From Rhizobium vallis (GTDB lineage: Bacteria > Pseudomonadota > Alphaproteobacteria > Rhizobiales > Rhizobiaceae): 64,000 bases of DNA. Each line of letters opens with the position of its first letter. Position 1 is the stretch's first letter. The stretch spans positions 186,001 to 250,000 of the forward strand of contig NZ_ML133688.1 in assembly GCF_003985155.1 (NCBI RefSeq), in the 5' to 3' direction. The notes beneath the pieces were generated by a model, which was given only the letters and a program-made list of their open reading frames with translations, made no database searches and was not told the origin of the DNA. Shown here piece by piece: positions 30,320-40,588 of this stretch. A program made the translations under genes and the position numbers.

Positions 30320-31765
30320 ATGGCTGAATCCTACGACGTCATCATCATCGGCTCCGGCCCCGGCGGCTATGTCGCCGCCATCCGCGCCAGCCAACTCGGC
30401 CTCAAGACCGCGATTGTAGAGCGCGAACATATGGGTGGCATCTGCCTGAACTGGGGTTGCATACCCACGAAGGCGCTGCTGCGCTCCGCCGAGGTGCTCG
30501 ACCATGCCAATCACTTCAAGGATTTCGGCCTGGTTCTCGAAGGCACGGTCAAGCCGGATGCCAAGGCCGTCGTCGGCCGCTCGCGCGCCGTCTCTGCCCG
30601 TCTGAATGCCGGCGTCGGCTTCCTGATGAAGAAGAACAAGATCGACATCATCTGGGGCGAGGCAAAGATCACCAAGCCCGGCGAGATCGTCGTCGGCAAG
30701 TCGTCGAAGCCGGTCGTCGAGCCGCAGCACCCGCTGCCGAAGAACGTCAAGGGCGAGGGCACCTATACCGCCAAGCACATCATCATCGCGACCGGCGCCC
30801 GTCCGCGCGCGCTGCCCGGCATCGAGCCGGATGGCAAGCTGATCTGGACCTATTTCGAGGCGCTGAAGCCGGATGCGCTGTCGAAGTCGCTGATCGTCAT
30901 GGGCTCGGGCGCAATCGGCATCGAATTCGCCAGCTTCTATCGCTCGATGGGGGTCGACGTGACAGTCGTCGAGGTCATGCCGACCATCATGCCGGTCGAG
31001 GATGTCGAGGTAACCGCGATCGCCCGCAAGCAGCTTGAAAAGCGCGGCCTCAAGATCTTTACCAGCGCCAAGGTCACGAAGGTCGAGAAGGCGGCAAACA
31101 GCATCACCGCCCATGTGGAAACGGCTGATGGCAAGGTGCAGCAGATCACCGCCGACCGGATGATTTCGGCGGTCGGTGTTCAGGGCAACATCGAGAACCT
31201 CGGCCTCGAGGCGCTCGGCATCAAGACCGATCGCGGCTGCGTCGTCGCCGACGGTTACGGCAAGACCAATGTTGCCGGCATCTACGCGATCGGCGATGTC
31301 GCCGGCCCGCCGATGCTGGCGCACAAGGCGGAGCACGAAGGCGTCGTCTGCGTCGAAAAGATCGCCGGCCTTCCCAATGTCCATCCGACCGATAAGGGCA
31401 AGGTTCCGGGCTGCACCTATTGCAATCCGCAGGTCGCCTCTGTCGGCCTCACCGAAGCCAAGGCCAAGGAGCAGGGCCGCGACATCCGCGTCGGCCGCTT
31501 CTCCTTCGCGGCGAACGGCAAGGCGATCGCGCTCGGGGAAGACCAGGGCATGGTGAAGGTGATCTTCGACAAGAAGACCGGCGAACTGCTCGGCGCCCAC
31601 ATGGTCGGCGCCGAAGTCACTGAGCTCATCCAGGGCTTCGTCGTCGCGATGAACCTGGAGACGACCGAAGAAGAGCTGATGCACACGATCTTCCCGCATC
31701 CCACAGTCTCCGAAACGATGAAGGAAGCGGTTCTCGATGCCTATGGCCGGGTGCTGAACGCTTGA
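30320..31765 (+). CDS. lpdA: Dihydrolipoamide dehydrogenase (E3)
   Basis: A 481-residue FAD flavoprotein that reoxidises the lipoyl groups of the PDH complex with NAD+. The FAD site is IIGSGPGGYVAAIRASQLG at the start; the redox disulfide is GGICLNWGCIPTKALLR near residue 45; the NAD motif is VMGSGAIGIEFA near residue 195; and the C-terminal dimer-interface His-Glu pair is in FPHPTVSE. AGGCAGGAAAC precedes the ATG at 30320. This copy is clearly the PDH-dedicated E3. Confidence 0.97.
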   Translation: MAESYDVIIIGSGPGGYVAAIRASQLGLKTAIVEREHMGGICLNWGCIPTKALLRSAEVLDHANHFKDFGLVLEGTVKPDAKAVVGRSRAVSARLNAGVGFLMKKNKIDIIWGEAKITKPGEIVVGKSSKPVVEPQHPLPKNVKGEGTYTAKHIIIATGARPRALPGIEPDGKLIWTYFEALKPDALSKSLIVMGSGAIGIEFASFYRSMGVDVTVVEVMPTIMPVEDVEVTAIARKQLEKRGLKIFTSAKVTKVEKAANSITAHVETADGKVQQITADRMISAVGVQGNIENLGLEALGIKTDRGCVVADGYGKTNVAGIYAIGDVAGPPMLAHKAEHEGVVCVEKIAGLPNVHPTDKGKVPGCTYCNPQVASVGLTEAKAKEQGRDIRVGRFSFAANGKAIALGEDQGMVKVIFDKKTGELLGAHMVGAEVTELIQGFVVAMNLETTEEELMHTIFPHPTVSETMKEAVLDAYGRVLNA

Positions 31766-31791
31766 TAATTTCCAAGGCCGCCCTCTTTGTC

Positions 31792-31811
31792 CGGAGTGGA
31801 AAGCCACTCCG
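31792..31811 (+). promoter_or_regulatory. Perfect hairpin downstream of lpdA
   Basis: CGGAGTGG (31792-31799) pairs perfectly with CCACTCCG (31804-31811) over AAAG. There is no T tract, and a GGGGTGG echo follows at 31814-31820. It may be a weak terminator for the PDH run or a leader element for the small membrane protein gene that starts 30 bases later. Confidence 0.4.
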
Positions 31812-31841
31812 CTGGGGTGGAAAAAACGAAGGGAAATCATC

Positions 31842-32096
31842 ATGTCTATGGAGACGCAGGCGTTGCTGGTATTTTTGCTGATTGGTCTGGTTGCAGGGTT
31901 TCTCGCAAGTCTGGTCGTCGGTGGCGGCGGTTTGATAAGATGCCTGCTCAGCGGCATCATCGGCGCCTTCGTCGGCGGCTATCTGTTCAGTGCGCTCGGC
32001 ATCTCGCTGGGCATTGAAAACGCGCTGGTCGTGCAAATCATCCACGCCACGGTCGGCGCCATTATCGTGGTTCTGATCGCAAGAGCGGTCGCTTAA
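31842..32096 (+). CDS. GlsB/YeaQ/YmgE-family small membrane protein
   Basis: An 84-residue protein with three hydrophobic segments and Gly-rich turns (LLIGLVAGFLASLVVGGGGL and GIIGAFVGGYLF), typical of the transglycosylase-associated/GlsB family. Members are linked to stress responses in several bacteria, but the biochemical role is unknown. AAGGGAAA precedes the ATG at 31842. The next gene encodes a second protein of the same type, so a tandem duplication is likely. Confidence 0.8.
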   Translation: MSMETQALLVFLLIGLVAGFLASLVVGGGGLIRCLLSGIIGAFVGGYLFSALGISLGIENALVVQIIHATVGAIIVVLIARAVA

Positions 32097-32119
32097 GCGT
32101 CAAAAAAAGCAGGGCAGGA

Positions 32120-32368
32120 ATGGAAGGCGTCGGTTGGATTTCGGCAATCATCATCGGCGGACTTGCGGGCTGGCTCGCCGGCAAGCTGATGGAAGCGCGA
32201 TACGGGATTTTCCTGAACATCGTACTCGGCATCGTCGGTTCGGTCGTCGCAAGCGCCGTTCTGGCGCAATTCCATGTCGCGGTGGTCGGCGGACGGCTCG
32301 GTTACTTCGTGACGGGTTTCCTTGGCGCCTGCCTGCTGATATTCCTTGCGCGGCTGGTGCGGCGCTAG
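32120..32368 (+). CDS. Second GlsB/YeaQ-like small membrane protein
   Basis: An 82-residue protein with three hydrophobic segments (SAIIIGGLAGWLAGKLME, then NIVLGIVGSVVAS and GYFVTGFLGACLLIFL). The GGLAGWLAGK stretch matches the family N-terminal signature better than the gene before it. It starts 23 bases after that gene with GCAGG ahead. It lies 40 bases before lipA and may be co-transcribed with it. The role is unknown. Confidence 0.75.
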   Translation: MEGVGWISAIIIGGLAGWLAGKLMEARYGIFLNIVLGIVGSVVASAVLAQFHVAVVGGRLGYFVTGFLGACLLIFLARLVRR

Positions 32369-32408
32369 ATGATTTGCCGCATAGGGGCGGCGGAAGGCTG
32401 AAACTGCA

Positions 32409-33380
32409 ATGGTAACGATCCTCGACACGATCAATCCTGACGCCAAGCGCGTGCGCCATCCCGAGAAGGCGCATCGGCCGGATACGGAAGTCATGCGTAA
32501 GCCGGACTGGATCCGCGTCAAGGCGCCGACCTCGAAGGGTTATGCCGAGACGCGCGCGATCGTGAAGGAGCACAAGCTCGTCACCGTCTGCGAGGAAGCG
32601 GGCTGCCCGAATATCGGCGAATGCTGGGACAAGAAGCACGCCACCTTCATGATCATGGGCGAGATCTGTACCCGCGCCTGCGCCTTCTGCAACGTCTCCA
32701 CCGGCAAACCGAACGCGCTCGATATGGCCGAGCCTGAGAACGTCGCCAAGGCAGTCAAAGAGATGGGCCTCAGCCACGTCGTCATCACCTCGGTCGACCG
32801 TGACGATCTGGAGGACGGCGGCGCCGAGCACTTCGAAAAGGTGATCTGGGCGATCCGTGCGGCCTCGCCGATGACGACGATCGAAATCCTCACGCCAGAC
32901 TTTCTGAAGAAGCCGGGTGCGCTGGAGCGCGTCGTCGCCGCCAAGCCCGACGTCTTCAACCACAATATGGAAACGGTCGCCGGCAACTATCTGACGGTTC
33001 GCCCCGGCGCCCGTTATTTTCACTCCATCCGTCTGCTGCAGCGGGTGAAGGAACTCGATCCCACCATGTTCACCAAATCTGGCATCATGGTCGGCCTCGG
33101 CGAAGAGCGGAATGAGGTTCTTCAACTGATGGACGACCTGCGGACCGCCGATGTCGATTTCCTGACGATCGGCCAGTATCTGCAGCCGACCCGCAAACAC
33201 CACAAGGTCGAAAGCTTCGTCACGCCCGACGAGTTCAAGTCCTATGAGACAGTCGCCTACAGCAAGGGCTTCCTGATGGTCGCCTCGAGCCCGCTGACCC
33301 GTTCCTCCCACCATGCCGGCGACGATTTTGCAAGGCTGAGAGCGGCGCGCGAAAAGAAGCTGCTGATCGCCGCCGAATAA
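32409..33380 (+). CDS. lipA: Lipoyl synthase
   Basis: A 323-residue radical SAM enzyme that inserts two sulfurs into octanoyl groups on lipoyl domains. The auxiliary-cluster motif is [12 protein letters not shown] near residue 60, the SAM-cluster motif is [10 protein letters not shown] near residue 90, and the C-terminal [10 protein letters not shown] carries the conserved Ser cluster ligand. Its substrates, PdhB and PdhC, are encoded 4-6 kb upstream on the same strand. It ends at a clear terminator. Confidence 0.97.
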   Translation: MVTILDTINPDAKRVRHPEKAHRPDTEVMRKPDWIRVKAPTSKGYAETRAIVKEHKLVTVCEEAGCPNIGECWDKKHATFMIMGEICTRACAFCNVSTGKPNALDMAEPENVAKAVKEMGLSHVVITSVDRDDLEDGGAEHFEKVIWAIRAASPMTTIEILTPDFLKKPGALERVVAAKPDVFNHNMETVAGNYLTVRPGARYFHSIRLLQRVKELDPTMFTKSGIMVGLGEERNEVLQLMDDLRTADVDFLTIGQYLQPTRKHHKVESFVTPDEFKSYETVAYSKGFLMVASSPLTRSSHHAGDDFARLRAAREKKLLIAAE

Positions 33381-33404
33381 AATCCGGCACTTGCTTTCTG
33401 ATTG

Positions 33405-33435
33405 AACCGCGGCGATTTTCGTCGCGGTTTTTCTT
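33405..33435 (+). terminator. Rho-independent terminator of lipA
   Basis: AACCGCG (33405-33411) pairs with CGCGGTT (33423-33429), with further inner pairs around a T-rich loop, followed by TTTCTTT. It is 25 bases after the lipA stop. Confidence 0.8.
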
Positions 33436-33444
33436 TGGCGGTCG

Positions 33445-34014
33445 ATGATGAACGTCACATCTGGATTGAAAGCAACGCTTGTTGAAGCCGACCGTATTCT
33501 GGTGATCGGCTGCCCCGGCAGCGGTAAGAGCACGCTTGCAAAGCGGCTCTCGCAAGCGCTCGGACTTGCCTACATTTCCATGGACCGCGATTTCTACTGG
33601 CTGCCGGGCTGGAGAAAGAGACCGCGCGCCGAGATCGACCAAATGATCGCCAAGGCCGTGACGGGAGAACGCTGGATCATGGATGGAACTGGCCTCAGTT
33701 CCTTCCATCTTCGTTTGCCGCGCGCCGAGGCGGTCATTTGGCTTCGCCTGCCCAGATATGCCTGCCTGTACGGAGCGATATCGAGAGGGTTGCGCTATTT
33801 CGGGCGCAACCGTCCCGAACTGCCAGCTGGCTGTCCTGAACGCCTCTCGCTGGAGATGCTTGCCTATATCTGGAATTTCGAGCGGGATGCCGCCCCCTTG
33901 ATCGAAGCAGCACTTCGGGATCATCGGCTTCTAAATTCCACTGCCATAATAAGATCGCGCAAGGCAGCGAGCCGCTTCGCCGTTCTCGCGCACGGGCTTG
34001 AGGGAGTTGCATGA
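33445..34014 (+). CDS. P-loop kinase-like protein (adenylate-kinase-related), copy 1
   Basis: A 189-residue soluble protein with a Walker A motif GCPGSGKSTLAKRL near residues 23-36, followed by YISMDRDFYWLPGWRKRP, a typical adenylate-kinase-like nucleoside-binding region, and an MDGTG element near residue 73. Such proteins are annotated as AAA family ATPases, shikimate-kinase-like or DNA topology modulation (FlaR-like); the substrate is unknown. Two in-frame ATGs (33445, 33448) are available. It overlaps the next gene, a diverged copy, by 4 bases. Confidence 0.75.
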   Translation: MMNVTSGLKATLVEADRILVIGCPGSGKSTLAKRLSQALGLAYISMDRDFYWLPGWRKRPRAEIDQMIAKAVTGERWIMDGTGLSSFHLRLPRAEAVIWLRLPRYACLYGAISRGLRYFGRNRPELPAGCPERLSLEMLAYIWNFERDAAPLIEAALRDHRLLNSTAIIRSRKAASRFAVLAHGLEGVA

Positions 34015-34607
34015 TGGATCTGAGAGCAGAGCTGCCGTCCAATCAGCAGATCACCGATCTCGGACAGGCTGCCGAGCATATCCGCGCAGCAAGCCGCATT
34101 GTCGTCATCGGCATATCCGGTGCCGGCAAATCGACCTTGTCGCAGAAGATCGCCGCGGGATTCGGGCTTCCTTACGTTTCCTTCGATCGGGATATTTTCT
34201 GGCTGCCCGGCTGGACGGAGCGCCCGAAGCCCGAACAACGGAAGATCGTCACGAAGCTTGTCGCCGGGGAGCGCTGGCTGATGGACGGAAGCAATCCCTC
34301 GAGTTTCGATCTCAGGCTGCCTCGAACGGATATCGTCATCTGGATGCGGATCGCTCGCCTCGTCTGCATCTGGTCGGTCATCAAGCGCTGGATCCGCTAC
34401 TTCGGCAGCACCCGGCCGGAAATGGCGCCGGGCTGCGCCGAGAGGGTCGACTGGGAGTTCATCCGGTTCATTTGGACCTATGAGGAGAAGTTCGCGCCGC
34501 GTTTGATTGCCGGCATTGCCGAGCACGGCCCTGATGTGCCGGTTCTTCAGCTAAAATCCCGCCGCCAGATGCGCGAGCTTCTTGATCTTCTCCGCCGGCC
34601 CGCTTAA
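34011..34607 (+). CDS. P-loop kinase-like protein (adenylate-kinase-related), copy 2
   Basis: A 198-residue paralogue of the preceding gene: Walker A GISGAGKSTLSQKI, then YVSFDRDIFWLPGWTERP and MDGSNPSSFDLRLPR line up with copy 1 throughout. It has a 14-residue longer N-terminus. Both copies keep Walker A and the DRD..WLPGW region, so both are probably active, perhaps as a heterodimer. It starts in ATGA overlap with copy 1, and the RatA/COQ10 gene follows immediately. Confidence 0.75.
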   Translation: MMDLRAELPSNQQITDLGQAAEHIRAASRIVVIGISGAGKSTLSQKIAAGFGLPYVSFDRDIFWLPGWTERPKPEQRKIVTKLVAGERWLMDGSNPSSFDLRLPRTDIVIWMRIARLVCIWSVIKRWIRYFGSTRPEMAPGCAERVDWEFIRFIWTYEEKFAPRLIAGIAEHGPDVPVLQLKSRRQMRELLDLLRRPA

Positions 34608-34616
34608 GTGCCGCCT

Positions 34617-35069
34617 ATGCCGCAATTCGAAACGCACCGTCCCGTTCCGCACACGCCCGACCAGATGTTCGACCTCGTTGCTGATGTCGGGCGCTATCCG
34701 GAATTTCTGCCGCTCTGCGAGGCGCTTGTTGTCAAGAGCCGCAAGGAGCGCGACGGCAAGATCCTGCTCGTTGCCGACATGACGGTCGGCTACAAGGCGA
34801 TCCGCGAAACCTTCACGACACAGGTGCTGCTGAACCGCGCCGAGCACGTCATCGAGGTCAAATATATCGATGGCCCATTCAAATATCTCGACAATCGCTG
34901 GCACTTCGCCGAGACGTCGGCCGGCGGCTGCACCGTCGATTTCTTCATCGACTACGAGTTCAAGAGCCGCATCCTCGGCGCACTGATGGGCTCGATGTTC
35001 GACCGCGCCTTTCGCATGTTCACTGAGGCTTTCGAGACGCGCGCCAGCAAGATCTACGCTACTGCCTGA
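34617..35069 (+). CDS. RatA/COQ10-family (START-like) protein
   Basis: A 150-residue protein of the SRPBCC/START fold. The start MPQFETHRPVPHTPDQMFD and DVGRYPEFLPLCEA are typical of the group that includes mitochondrial COQ10, a ubiquinone-binding protein, and E. coli RatA. For an alphaproteobacterium the COQ10-like role in ubiquinone handling is the more probable, by family resemblance. I prefer the ATG at 34617 to the GTG at 34608. It closely follows the kinase-like pair. Confidence 0.85.
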   Translation: MPQFETHRPVPHTPDQMFDLVADVGRYPEFLPLCEALVVKSRKERDGKILLVADMTVGYKAIRETFTTQVLLNRAEHVIEVKYIDGPFKYLDNRWHFAETSAGGCTVDFFIDYEFKSRILGALMGSMFDRAFRMFTEAFETRASKIYATA

Positions 35070-35079
35070 CGGAGCACCG

Positions 35080-35577
35080 TCAGCGGAGCGAAACGATCAT
35101 CTCCAGCGCCGTTCTGACCGTTGCCAGCCGAACTTCGCTGCGGCCGATATCACCGTAGAACATCTTGCGGTGAACGAGTGCGCCCGCGCGAGATTTGGCT
35201 GCGAGATGCACGAGGCCGACGGGTTTTTCGGCCGTTCCGCCGCCGGGGCCGGCAATGCCGGTAACGGCGACGGCGATGTCGGCGCGCGAGCGGAAGAGGG
35301 CTCCATGCACCATCTGCCGCGCTGTTTCCTCAGAGACCGCCCCGAAACGCTGGAGCGTTTCCGGGTGCACGCCGAGCATCTCGATCTTCGCCGTATTCGT
35401 ATAGGTGACGAAGCCGCGGTCGACGACGGCCGATGAGCCCGATATCTCGGTCAGTGCGCCGGCAATCAGCCCGCCAGTGCAGGATTCGGCTGTGGAGAGC
35501 ATCAGCCCGGCGGCCGTGAAGTCACGGATGATCGCCTCTGCCGTCGAAATTATATCCCGAGGAAACAGGCTCATCAT
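35080..35577 (-). CDS. CinA-family protein (nicotinamide-nucleotide amidase domain)
   Basis: A 165-residue protein that consists of the CinA C-terminal domain alone (PncC type), which deamidates nicotinamide mononucleotide in NAD recycling. Signatures: [21 protein letters not shown] near residue 28 with the catalytic Ser, and [20 protein letters not shown] near residue 105. Two start codons (35577 and 35574) are possible; 35577 gives ATGA overlap with ispDF. It converges with the RatA/COQ10 gene with 10 bases between. Confidence 0.9.
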   Translation of the reverse strand: MMSLFPRDIISTAEAIIRDFTAAGLMLSTAESCTGGLIAGALTEISGSSAVVDRGFVTYTNTAKIEMLGVHPETLQRFGAVSEETARQMVHGALFRSRADIAVAVTGIAGPGGGTAEKPVGLVHLAAKSRAGALVHRKMFYGDIGRSEVRLATVRTALEMIVSLR

Positions 35578-36791
35578 TTCCTACCACGATAAACGACGGT
35601 CGCAGTCGCAATCGCCGCGATGCCTTCGCGCCGGCCGACGAAGCCAATCGTCTCGTTGGTCGTCGCCTTGACCGAGCAGCGTTCGATATCGATGCCGAGA
35701 TAATCCGATAGTTTCGCCCGCATGGCCTGGCGATGCGGGCCGACTTTCGGCGCCTCGGCAATCAGCGAGACGTCGGCATTCATGATCGTGCCACCGTGCT
35801 CGCGCACGATCCGGGCTGCGTGCTCGATGAAGATCCGCGAGGGCGCGCCCTTCCATTGCGGGTCTGAGGGCGGGAAATGATCGCCAATATCGCCGGCGCC
35901 GCAGGTGGCAAGCAGCGCGTCCGTCAGCGCATGCAGCGCGACGTCGGCGTCCGAGTGCCCCTTGAGCTTCTGATCATGCGGAATGAACACGCCGCAGAGT
36001 GTCACACCATCGCCGGCTTCGAGCTGATGCACGTCGTAGCCGTTGCCGGTGCGCACGTCGGGAAGCGGCGGAGCCGACAGTTTGTCGTCGGCCTTGGCGA
36101 TGTCGCTCTTGACCGTCAGCTTGACGTTGTCGGCCGTGCCTTCGACGATGGTCACCGGAATGCCGCGCCATTCGGCGATCGAAGCGTCGTCGGTGAAATC
36201 GGTTCGTCCGCTGGCTGCTGCCTTCTCATGTGCATCGAGGATTGTTTCGAAGGCAAAGGATTGCGGCGTCTGCGCCGCGTAGAGGCTTTCGCGTGAGACC
36301 GTCGCCAGTACAGTGCCTGCGCTGCCGGTCCGTTTCAGCGTGTCGGTCACGGGCATGGCCGGGAGAACGGCCGGCGCGCCGTCGCCGAGGCTCTCGGCAA
36401 TGCGGTCGAGAAGCACATGGTCGAAAAAGGGACGCACGGCATCGTGGATCAGCACATGGCTGACCTGCTTGTCCTTAAGGTGCCTGAGGCCGGCGAGCAC
36501 GGATTGCTGCCTGGTGGCGCCGCCATGCACCGTTTCGATCGGTATCGCTGAAATGATATGGCGCAGCGCCCTTGCAAACAGCGCCTCGTCATCGGGATGG
36601 ATGACGACGACAATCTGCGTGGCTGGCTCCCATGTCATGAAGTTTTCAAGCGTATGGACGATAACCGGCTTGCCGCCGATCATGCGATACTGCTTGGGGC
36701 CTTCCTTCGAAGCCCCGGCGCGCTCGCCGCGGCCGGCGGCGACGATAACAATTCCGGCCGATATCGGTTGCTTGGAAGGCATTTGCAGCAT
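35574..36791 (-). CDS. ispDF: Bifunctional IspD/IspF (MEP pathway)
   Basis: A 405-residue fusion from the ATG at 36791 (an ATG at 36803 would add four residues). The N-terminal part is the IspD cytidylyltransferase ([21 protein letters not shown]), ending about residue 230. The C-terminal part is IspF, 2-C-methyl-D-erythritol 2,4-cyclodiphosphate synthase ([14 protein letters not shown] with metal Asp and His, and [17 protein letters not shown]). Fusion of steps three and five of the isoprenoid pathway is typical of alphaproteobacteria. GGGG precedes the chosen start. It overlaps cinA. Confidence 0.95.
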   Translation of the reverse strand: MLQMPSKQPISAGIVIVAAGRGERAGASKEGPKQYRMIGGKPVIVHTLENFMTWEPATQIVVVIHPDDEALFARALRHIISAIPIETVHGGATRQQSVLAGLRHLKDKQVSHVLIHDAVRPFFDHVLLDRIAESLGDGAPAVLPAMPVTDTLKRTGSAGTVLATVSRESLYAAQTPQSFAFETILDAHEKAAASGRTDFTDDASIAEWRGIPVTIVEGTADNVKLTVKSDIAKADDKLSAPPLPDVRTGNGYDVHQLEAGDGVTLCGVFIPHDQKLKGHSDADVALHALTDALLATCGAGDIGDHFPPSDPQWKGAPSRIFIEHAARIVREHGGTIMNADVSLIAEAPKVGPHRQAMRAKLSDYLGIDIERCSVKATTNETIGFVGRREGIAAIATATVVYRGRK

Positions 36792-36933
36792 AAATCCCCA
36801 CAATATCCGGAACTGAACCCGAGTGCTCTAACGTCTTGCTTTGGCGTTTTCCAGCATCTGCCCGAAAAATATCGATTTCGATCCTAGCCCCCTTGGCAAG
36901 CTCCGGAACAATGGCTAAAAATAATGCAGTTCC

Positions 36934-37953
36934 ATGGTGTGCCTGAAAGATAATCAATTGATTTCCAAGGACCTCGCAGCGCCTTTCCGAATCGGACCCG
37001 TGTCCGTGCGGAACCGCGTGGTGCTGGCGCCGATGTCCGGCGTCACGGACATGCCCTTCCGCGAGCTTGCGTGGCGCTTCGGCGCCGGCCTCGTCGTCAC
37101 CGAAATGGTGGCGAGCCGGGAGCTTGTCAACGATACGCCCGAATCCTGGTCGCGGCTGCGGGCTGCGGGCTTCCGGCCGCATATGGTGCAGCTTGCCGGG
37201 CGCGAGGCGCATTGGATGGCGGAGGCGGCCAAGATCGCTGCCGATCACGGCGCCGATATCATTGACATCAACATGGGTTGCCCGGCCAAGAAGGTGATCG
37301 GCGGTTATTCCGGCTCGGCGCTGATGCGCGATCCCGATCACGCGCTCGGCCTCATCGAGGCGACGGTCAAGGCCGTCGACATTCCCGTGACGCTGAAGAT
37401 GCGCCTCGGCTGGGATGAAAATTCGATCAACGCGCCTGACATCGCCCGCCGCGCCGAGGCGGCCGGTATCCAGCTCGTGACCATCCATGGGCGCACCCGC
37501 ATGCAATTCTACGAAGGCCGCGCCGATTGGGACGCGATACGCGCCGTCCGTGAGGTGATCTCCATTCCGCTGATCGCCAACGGCGATGTTGAGACCGCCC
37601 AGGACGCGCAGGAAATATTGCGCCGCTCCGGCGCCGATGCCGTCATGATCGGCAGGGGCTGCCAGGGCAGGCCATGGCATGCCGGCGCCCTTGCCGGCGC
37701 CGCCGAGCCGCTGCCGCATGAGATTGCCGACATTGCCGTCGAACATTACCGGATGATGCTGGATTTCTACGGCGAGCCGGTGGCGATCCGCCATGCCCGC
37801 AAACACCTCGGCTGGTATCTTGAGCGTTTCGCCCCGGTGCTTGCCAGTGGTGAAAAGGCGGCCATCATGACCTCGCGTGACCCGCGCGAGGTGGTCGCGC
37901 GCCTTCGCGATGCGCTTGCGGCAGGTGCGCTCGACAGCCGGGAGGCGGCATGA
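36934..37953 (+). CDS. dusB: tRNA-dihydrouridine synthase (NifR3-like)
   Basis: A 339-residue FMN enzyme that reduces uridine in tRNA D-loops. Visible: [17 protein letters not shown] near residue 30, the catalytic Cys in [20 protein letters not shown] near residue 115, [10 protein letters not shown] and [11 protein letters not shown]. In rhizobia and Rhodobacter the gene was called nifR3 because it precedes ntrBC. Its TGA overlaps ntrB by 4 bases, so ntrBC expression depends on this operon promoter, most likely in the 142 bases between ispDF and dusB. Confidence 0.95.
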   Translation: MVCLKDNQLISKDLAAPFRIGPVSVRNRVVLAPMSGVTDMPFRELAWRFGAGLVVTEMVASRELVNDTPESWSRLRAAGFRPHMVQLAGREAHWMAEAAKIAADHGADIIDINMGCPAKKVIGGYSGSALMRDPDHALGLIEATVKAVDIPVTLKMRLGWDENSINAPDIARRAEAAGIQLVTIHGRTRMQFYEGRADWDAIRAVREVISIPLIANGDVETAQDAQEILRRSGADAVMIGRGCQGRPWHAGALAGAAEPLPHEIADIAVEHYRMMLDFYGEPVAIRHARKHLGWYLERFAPVLASGEKAAIMTSRDPREVVARLRDALAAGALDSREAA

Positions 37954-39104
37954 CGAAGGATACGATATCTGCGTCCGATCAGGCCGGCGGAACCGTCGCC
38001 ATGGCCGTGCTGAACGCCATCCAGAACCCCGTCATCATGGTCGACGAATCCGGCTTCGTCGTCTTTGCCAATTGGGAGGCGGAGGCCTTCTTCGGCGCCA
38101 GCGCCTCGCATCTGGCGCGCTACCGGATCTCGACCTTCATTCCTTTTGGTAGCCCGCTGCTGGCGCTGATCGACCAGGTGCGTGAGCGCAAGGCGCCGGT
38201 CAACGAATATCGCGTCGACCTGAGCTCGCCGCGCCTCGGCCAGGACAAGCTCGTCGATCTCTATGTCGCGCCCGTGCTCAGCGAACCCGGCGCCGTCGTC
38301 ATCGTCTTCCAGGAACGCTCGATGGCCGACAAGATCGACCGGCAGCTGACGCATCGCGCCGCCGCCCGCTCGGTGACGGGCCTCGCCTCGATGCTGGCGC
38401 ATGAGATCAAGAACCCGCTCTCCGGCATTCGCGGCGCTGCCCAACTGCTCGAACAGTCGGCCATCGATGACGATCGGGCGCTGACCCGGCTGATCTGCGA
38501 CGAGACCGACCGCATCGTGTCGCTGGTCGACCGCATGGAAGTCTTTTCCGACGAACGGCCCGTCGATCGCATGCCGGTCAATATCCATTCCGTGCTCGAT
38601 CATGTGAAGGCCGTCGCCAAGGCGGGTTTTGCCCGCAACATTCGCATTACCGAGAGTTACGACCCATCGCTGCCGGCCGTCTATGCCAACCGCGACCAGC
38701 TCGTTCAGGTCTTTCTCAATCTGGTGAAGAACGCCGCTGAAGCGGTTGGCGACCGGCCGGACGGCGAGATCGTGCTGACGACGGCCTATCGACCCGGCAT
38801 TCGCCTTTCCGTCGCCGGCACGCGCGAAAAGATTTCGCTCCCGCTGGAATTCTGCGTTCACGACAATGGCCCCGGCGTTCCCGCCGATCTGCTGCCGCAT
38901 CTCTTCGATCCCTTCATCACCACCAAGACGAACGGCAGCGGCCTCGGCCTGGCACTGGTCGCCAAGATCATCGGCGATCATGGCGGCATCATCGAATGCG
39001 ACAGCCAGAATAGCCGCACGACATTCCGCGTTCTCATGCCGGCATCGAAGGATGCCTCGCTTGAAGACGCCTCTACCGTAAGCTCGACAGGACCTTCTCG
39101 ATGA
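37950..39104 (+). CDS. ntrB: Nitrogen regulation sensor kinase NtrB
   Basis: A 384-residue cytoplasmic histidine kinase. The N-terminal PAS domain (about 20-120) is followed by the dimerisation domain with the phospho-acceptor in [20 protein letters not shown] near residue 151, and the ATPase domain with N-box [19 protein letters not shown] and GSGLGLALV. NtrB phosphorylates NtrC when nitrogen is limiting and acts as its phosphatase when PII signals nitrogen excess (established). It overlaps dusB and ntrC by 4 bases each. Confidence 0.96.
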   Translation: MTKDTISASDQAGGTVAMAVLNAIQNPVIMVDESGFVVFANWEAEAFFGASASHLARYRISTFIPFGSPLLALIDQVRERKAPVNEYRVDLSSPRLGQDKLVDLYVAPVLSEPGAVVIVFQERSMADKIDRQLTHRAAARSVTGLASMLAHEIKNPLSGIRGAAQLLEQSAIDDDRALTRLICDETDRIVSLVDRMEVFSDERPVDRMPVNIHSVLDHVKAVAKAGFARNIRITESYDPSLPAVYANRDQLVQVFLNLVKNAAEAVGDRPDGEIVLTTAYRPGIRLSVAGTREKISLPLEFCVHDNGPGVPADLLPHLFDPFITTKTNGSGLGLALVAKIIGDHGGIIECDSQNSRTTFRVLMPASKDASLEDASTVSSTGPSR

Positions 39105-40552
39105 CAGCCACGATCCTCGTTGCAGATGATGATGCGGCCATTCGGACCGTGCTCAACCAAGCCTTGAGCCGCGCCGGCTATGACGTCCGCATCACCTCCA
39201 ACGCCGCTACCCTCTGGCGCTGGATTTCGGCAGGCGAGGGCGATCTGGTCGTCACCGATGTGGTGATGCCCGACGAGAACGCCTTCGACCTGCTGCCGCG
39301 CATCAAGAAGGCGCGCCCCGACCTGCCGGTTCTCGTCATGAGCGCGCAGAACACTTTCATGACCGCCATCAAGGCCTCCGAGAAGGGCGCTTACGACTAT
39401 CTGCCGAAGCCCTTCGACCTCACCGAGCTGATCGGCATCATCGGCCGTGCGCTCGCCGAGCCGAAGCGCAAGCCCGCCAAGCTCGAAGAGGATATGCAGG
39501 ACGGCATGCCGCTTGTCGGTCGTTCGGCGGCAATGCAGGAAATCTACCGCGTGCTCGCCCGCCTGATGCAGACGGACCTGACGCTGATGATCACCGGCGA
39601 ATCCGGCACCGGCAAGGAACTTGTCGCCCGCGCGCTGCATGATTACGGCAAGCGCCGCAACGGCCCGTTCGTCGCGATCAACATGGCGGCGATCCCGCGC
39701 GACCTGATCGAATCGGAACTCTTCGGCCACGAGAAGGGCGCCTTTACCGGTGCGCAGACCCGCTCGACCGGCCGTTTCGAGCAGGCCGAGGGCGGCACCC
39801 TGTTCCTCGACGAAATCGGCGACATGCCGATGGATGCCCAGACGCGGCTTTTGCGCGTCCTGCAGCAGGGCGAATACACCACCGTCGGCGGGCGCACGCC
39901 GATCCGCACTGACGTGCGCATCGTCGCCGCCACCAACAAGGACCTGAAGCAGGCGATCAACCAGGGCCTTTTCCGCGAGGATCTCTATTACCGCCTCAAT
40001 GTCGTGCCGCTGCGCCTGCCGCCGCTGCGCGACCGCGCCGAGGACATTCCCGATCTGGTGCGCCATTTCATCCAGCAGGCCGAGAAGGAAGGCCTTGGTT
40101 CCAAGCGCTTCGATCACGAGGCGCTGGAGCTGATGAAGGCCTATGCCTGGCCGGGCAACGTCCGCGAGCTGGAAAACCTCATCCGCCGCCTGATGGCGCT
40201 CTACCCGCAGGACGTCATCACCCGCGAGATCATCGATGCCGAGCTGCGCTCCGACGTGCCCGATAGCCCGATCGACAAGGGGCCGATCCGCAGCGGCTCG
40301 ATGACGATCGCGCAAGCCGTTGAAGAGAATATGCGCACGTATTTCGCAAGCTTCGGCGAAAATCTGCCGCCGCCAGGCCTCTATGACCGCGTACTGACCG
40401 AACTGGAATATCCGCTGATCCTCGCCGCCCTGACGGCAACGCGCGGCAACCAGATCAAGGCGGCCGATCTTCTCGGCCTCAACCGCAACACCTTGCGCAA
40501 GAAGATCAGGGAACTCGGCGTCTCTGTCTACAGAAGCTCCCGCACCGCCTGA
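39101..40552 (+). CDS. ntrC: Nitrogen regulation response regulator NtrC
   Basis: A 483-residue sigma-54-dependent activator. The receiver domain (1-120) has the phospho-Asp in [13 protein letters not shown]. The AAA+ domain (about 140-380) has Walker [13 protein letters not shown], the sigma-54 contact loop GAFTGA and Walker [12 protein letters not shown]. The C-terminal Fis-type helix-turn-helix is [19 protein letters not shown]. It switches on nitrogen-scavenging genes. It ends just before a strong hairpin that separates it from ntrYX. Confidence 0.97.
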   Translation: MTATILVADDDAAIRTVLNQALSRAGYDVRITSNAATLWRWISAGEGDLVVTDVVMPDENAFDLLPRIKKARPDLPVLVMSAQNTFMTAIKASEKGAYDYLPKPFDLTELIGIIGRALAEPKRKPAKLEEDMQDGMPLVGRSAAMQEIYRVLARLMQTDLTLMITGESGTGKELVARALHDYGKRRNGPFVAINMAAIPRDLIESELFGHEKGAFTGAQTRSTGRFEQAEGGTLFLDEIGDMPMDAQTRLLRVLQQGEYTTVGGRTPIRTDVRIVAATNKDLKQAINQGLFREDLYYRLNVVPLRLPPLRDRAEDIPDLVRHFIQQAEKEGLGSKRFDHEALELMKAYAWPGNVRELENLIRRLMALYPQDVITREIIDAELRSDVPDSPIDKGPIRSGSMTIAQAVEENMRTYFASFGENLPPPGLYDRVLTELEYPLILAALTATRGNQIKAADLLGLNRNTLRKKIRELGVSVYRSSRTA

Positions 40553-40557
40553 GAAAA

Positions 40558-40588
40558 GGCGGTGGGCCCCTCGTGTTTGCCCACCGCC
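40558..40588 (+). terminator. Hairpin after ntrC
   Basis: GGCGGTGGGC (40558-40567) pairs perfectly with GCCCACCGCC (40579-40588) over an 11-base loop, 5 bases after the ntrC stop. No T run follows. It probably ends or stabilises the dusB-ntrBC transcript. Confidence 0.5.

Noticed and set aside
30281..31960. A 559-codon open frame on the minus strand
   Set aside because: Antisense to lpdA, with Asp/Arg/His-rich composition typical of shadows.
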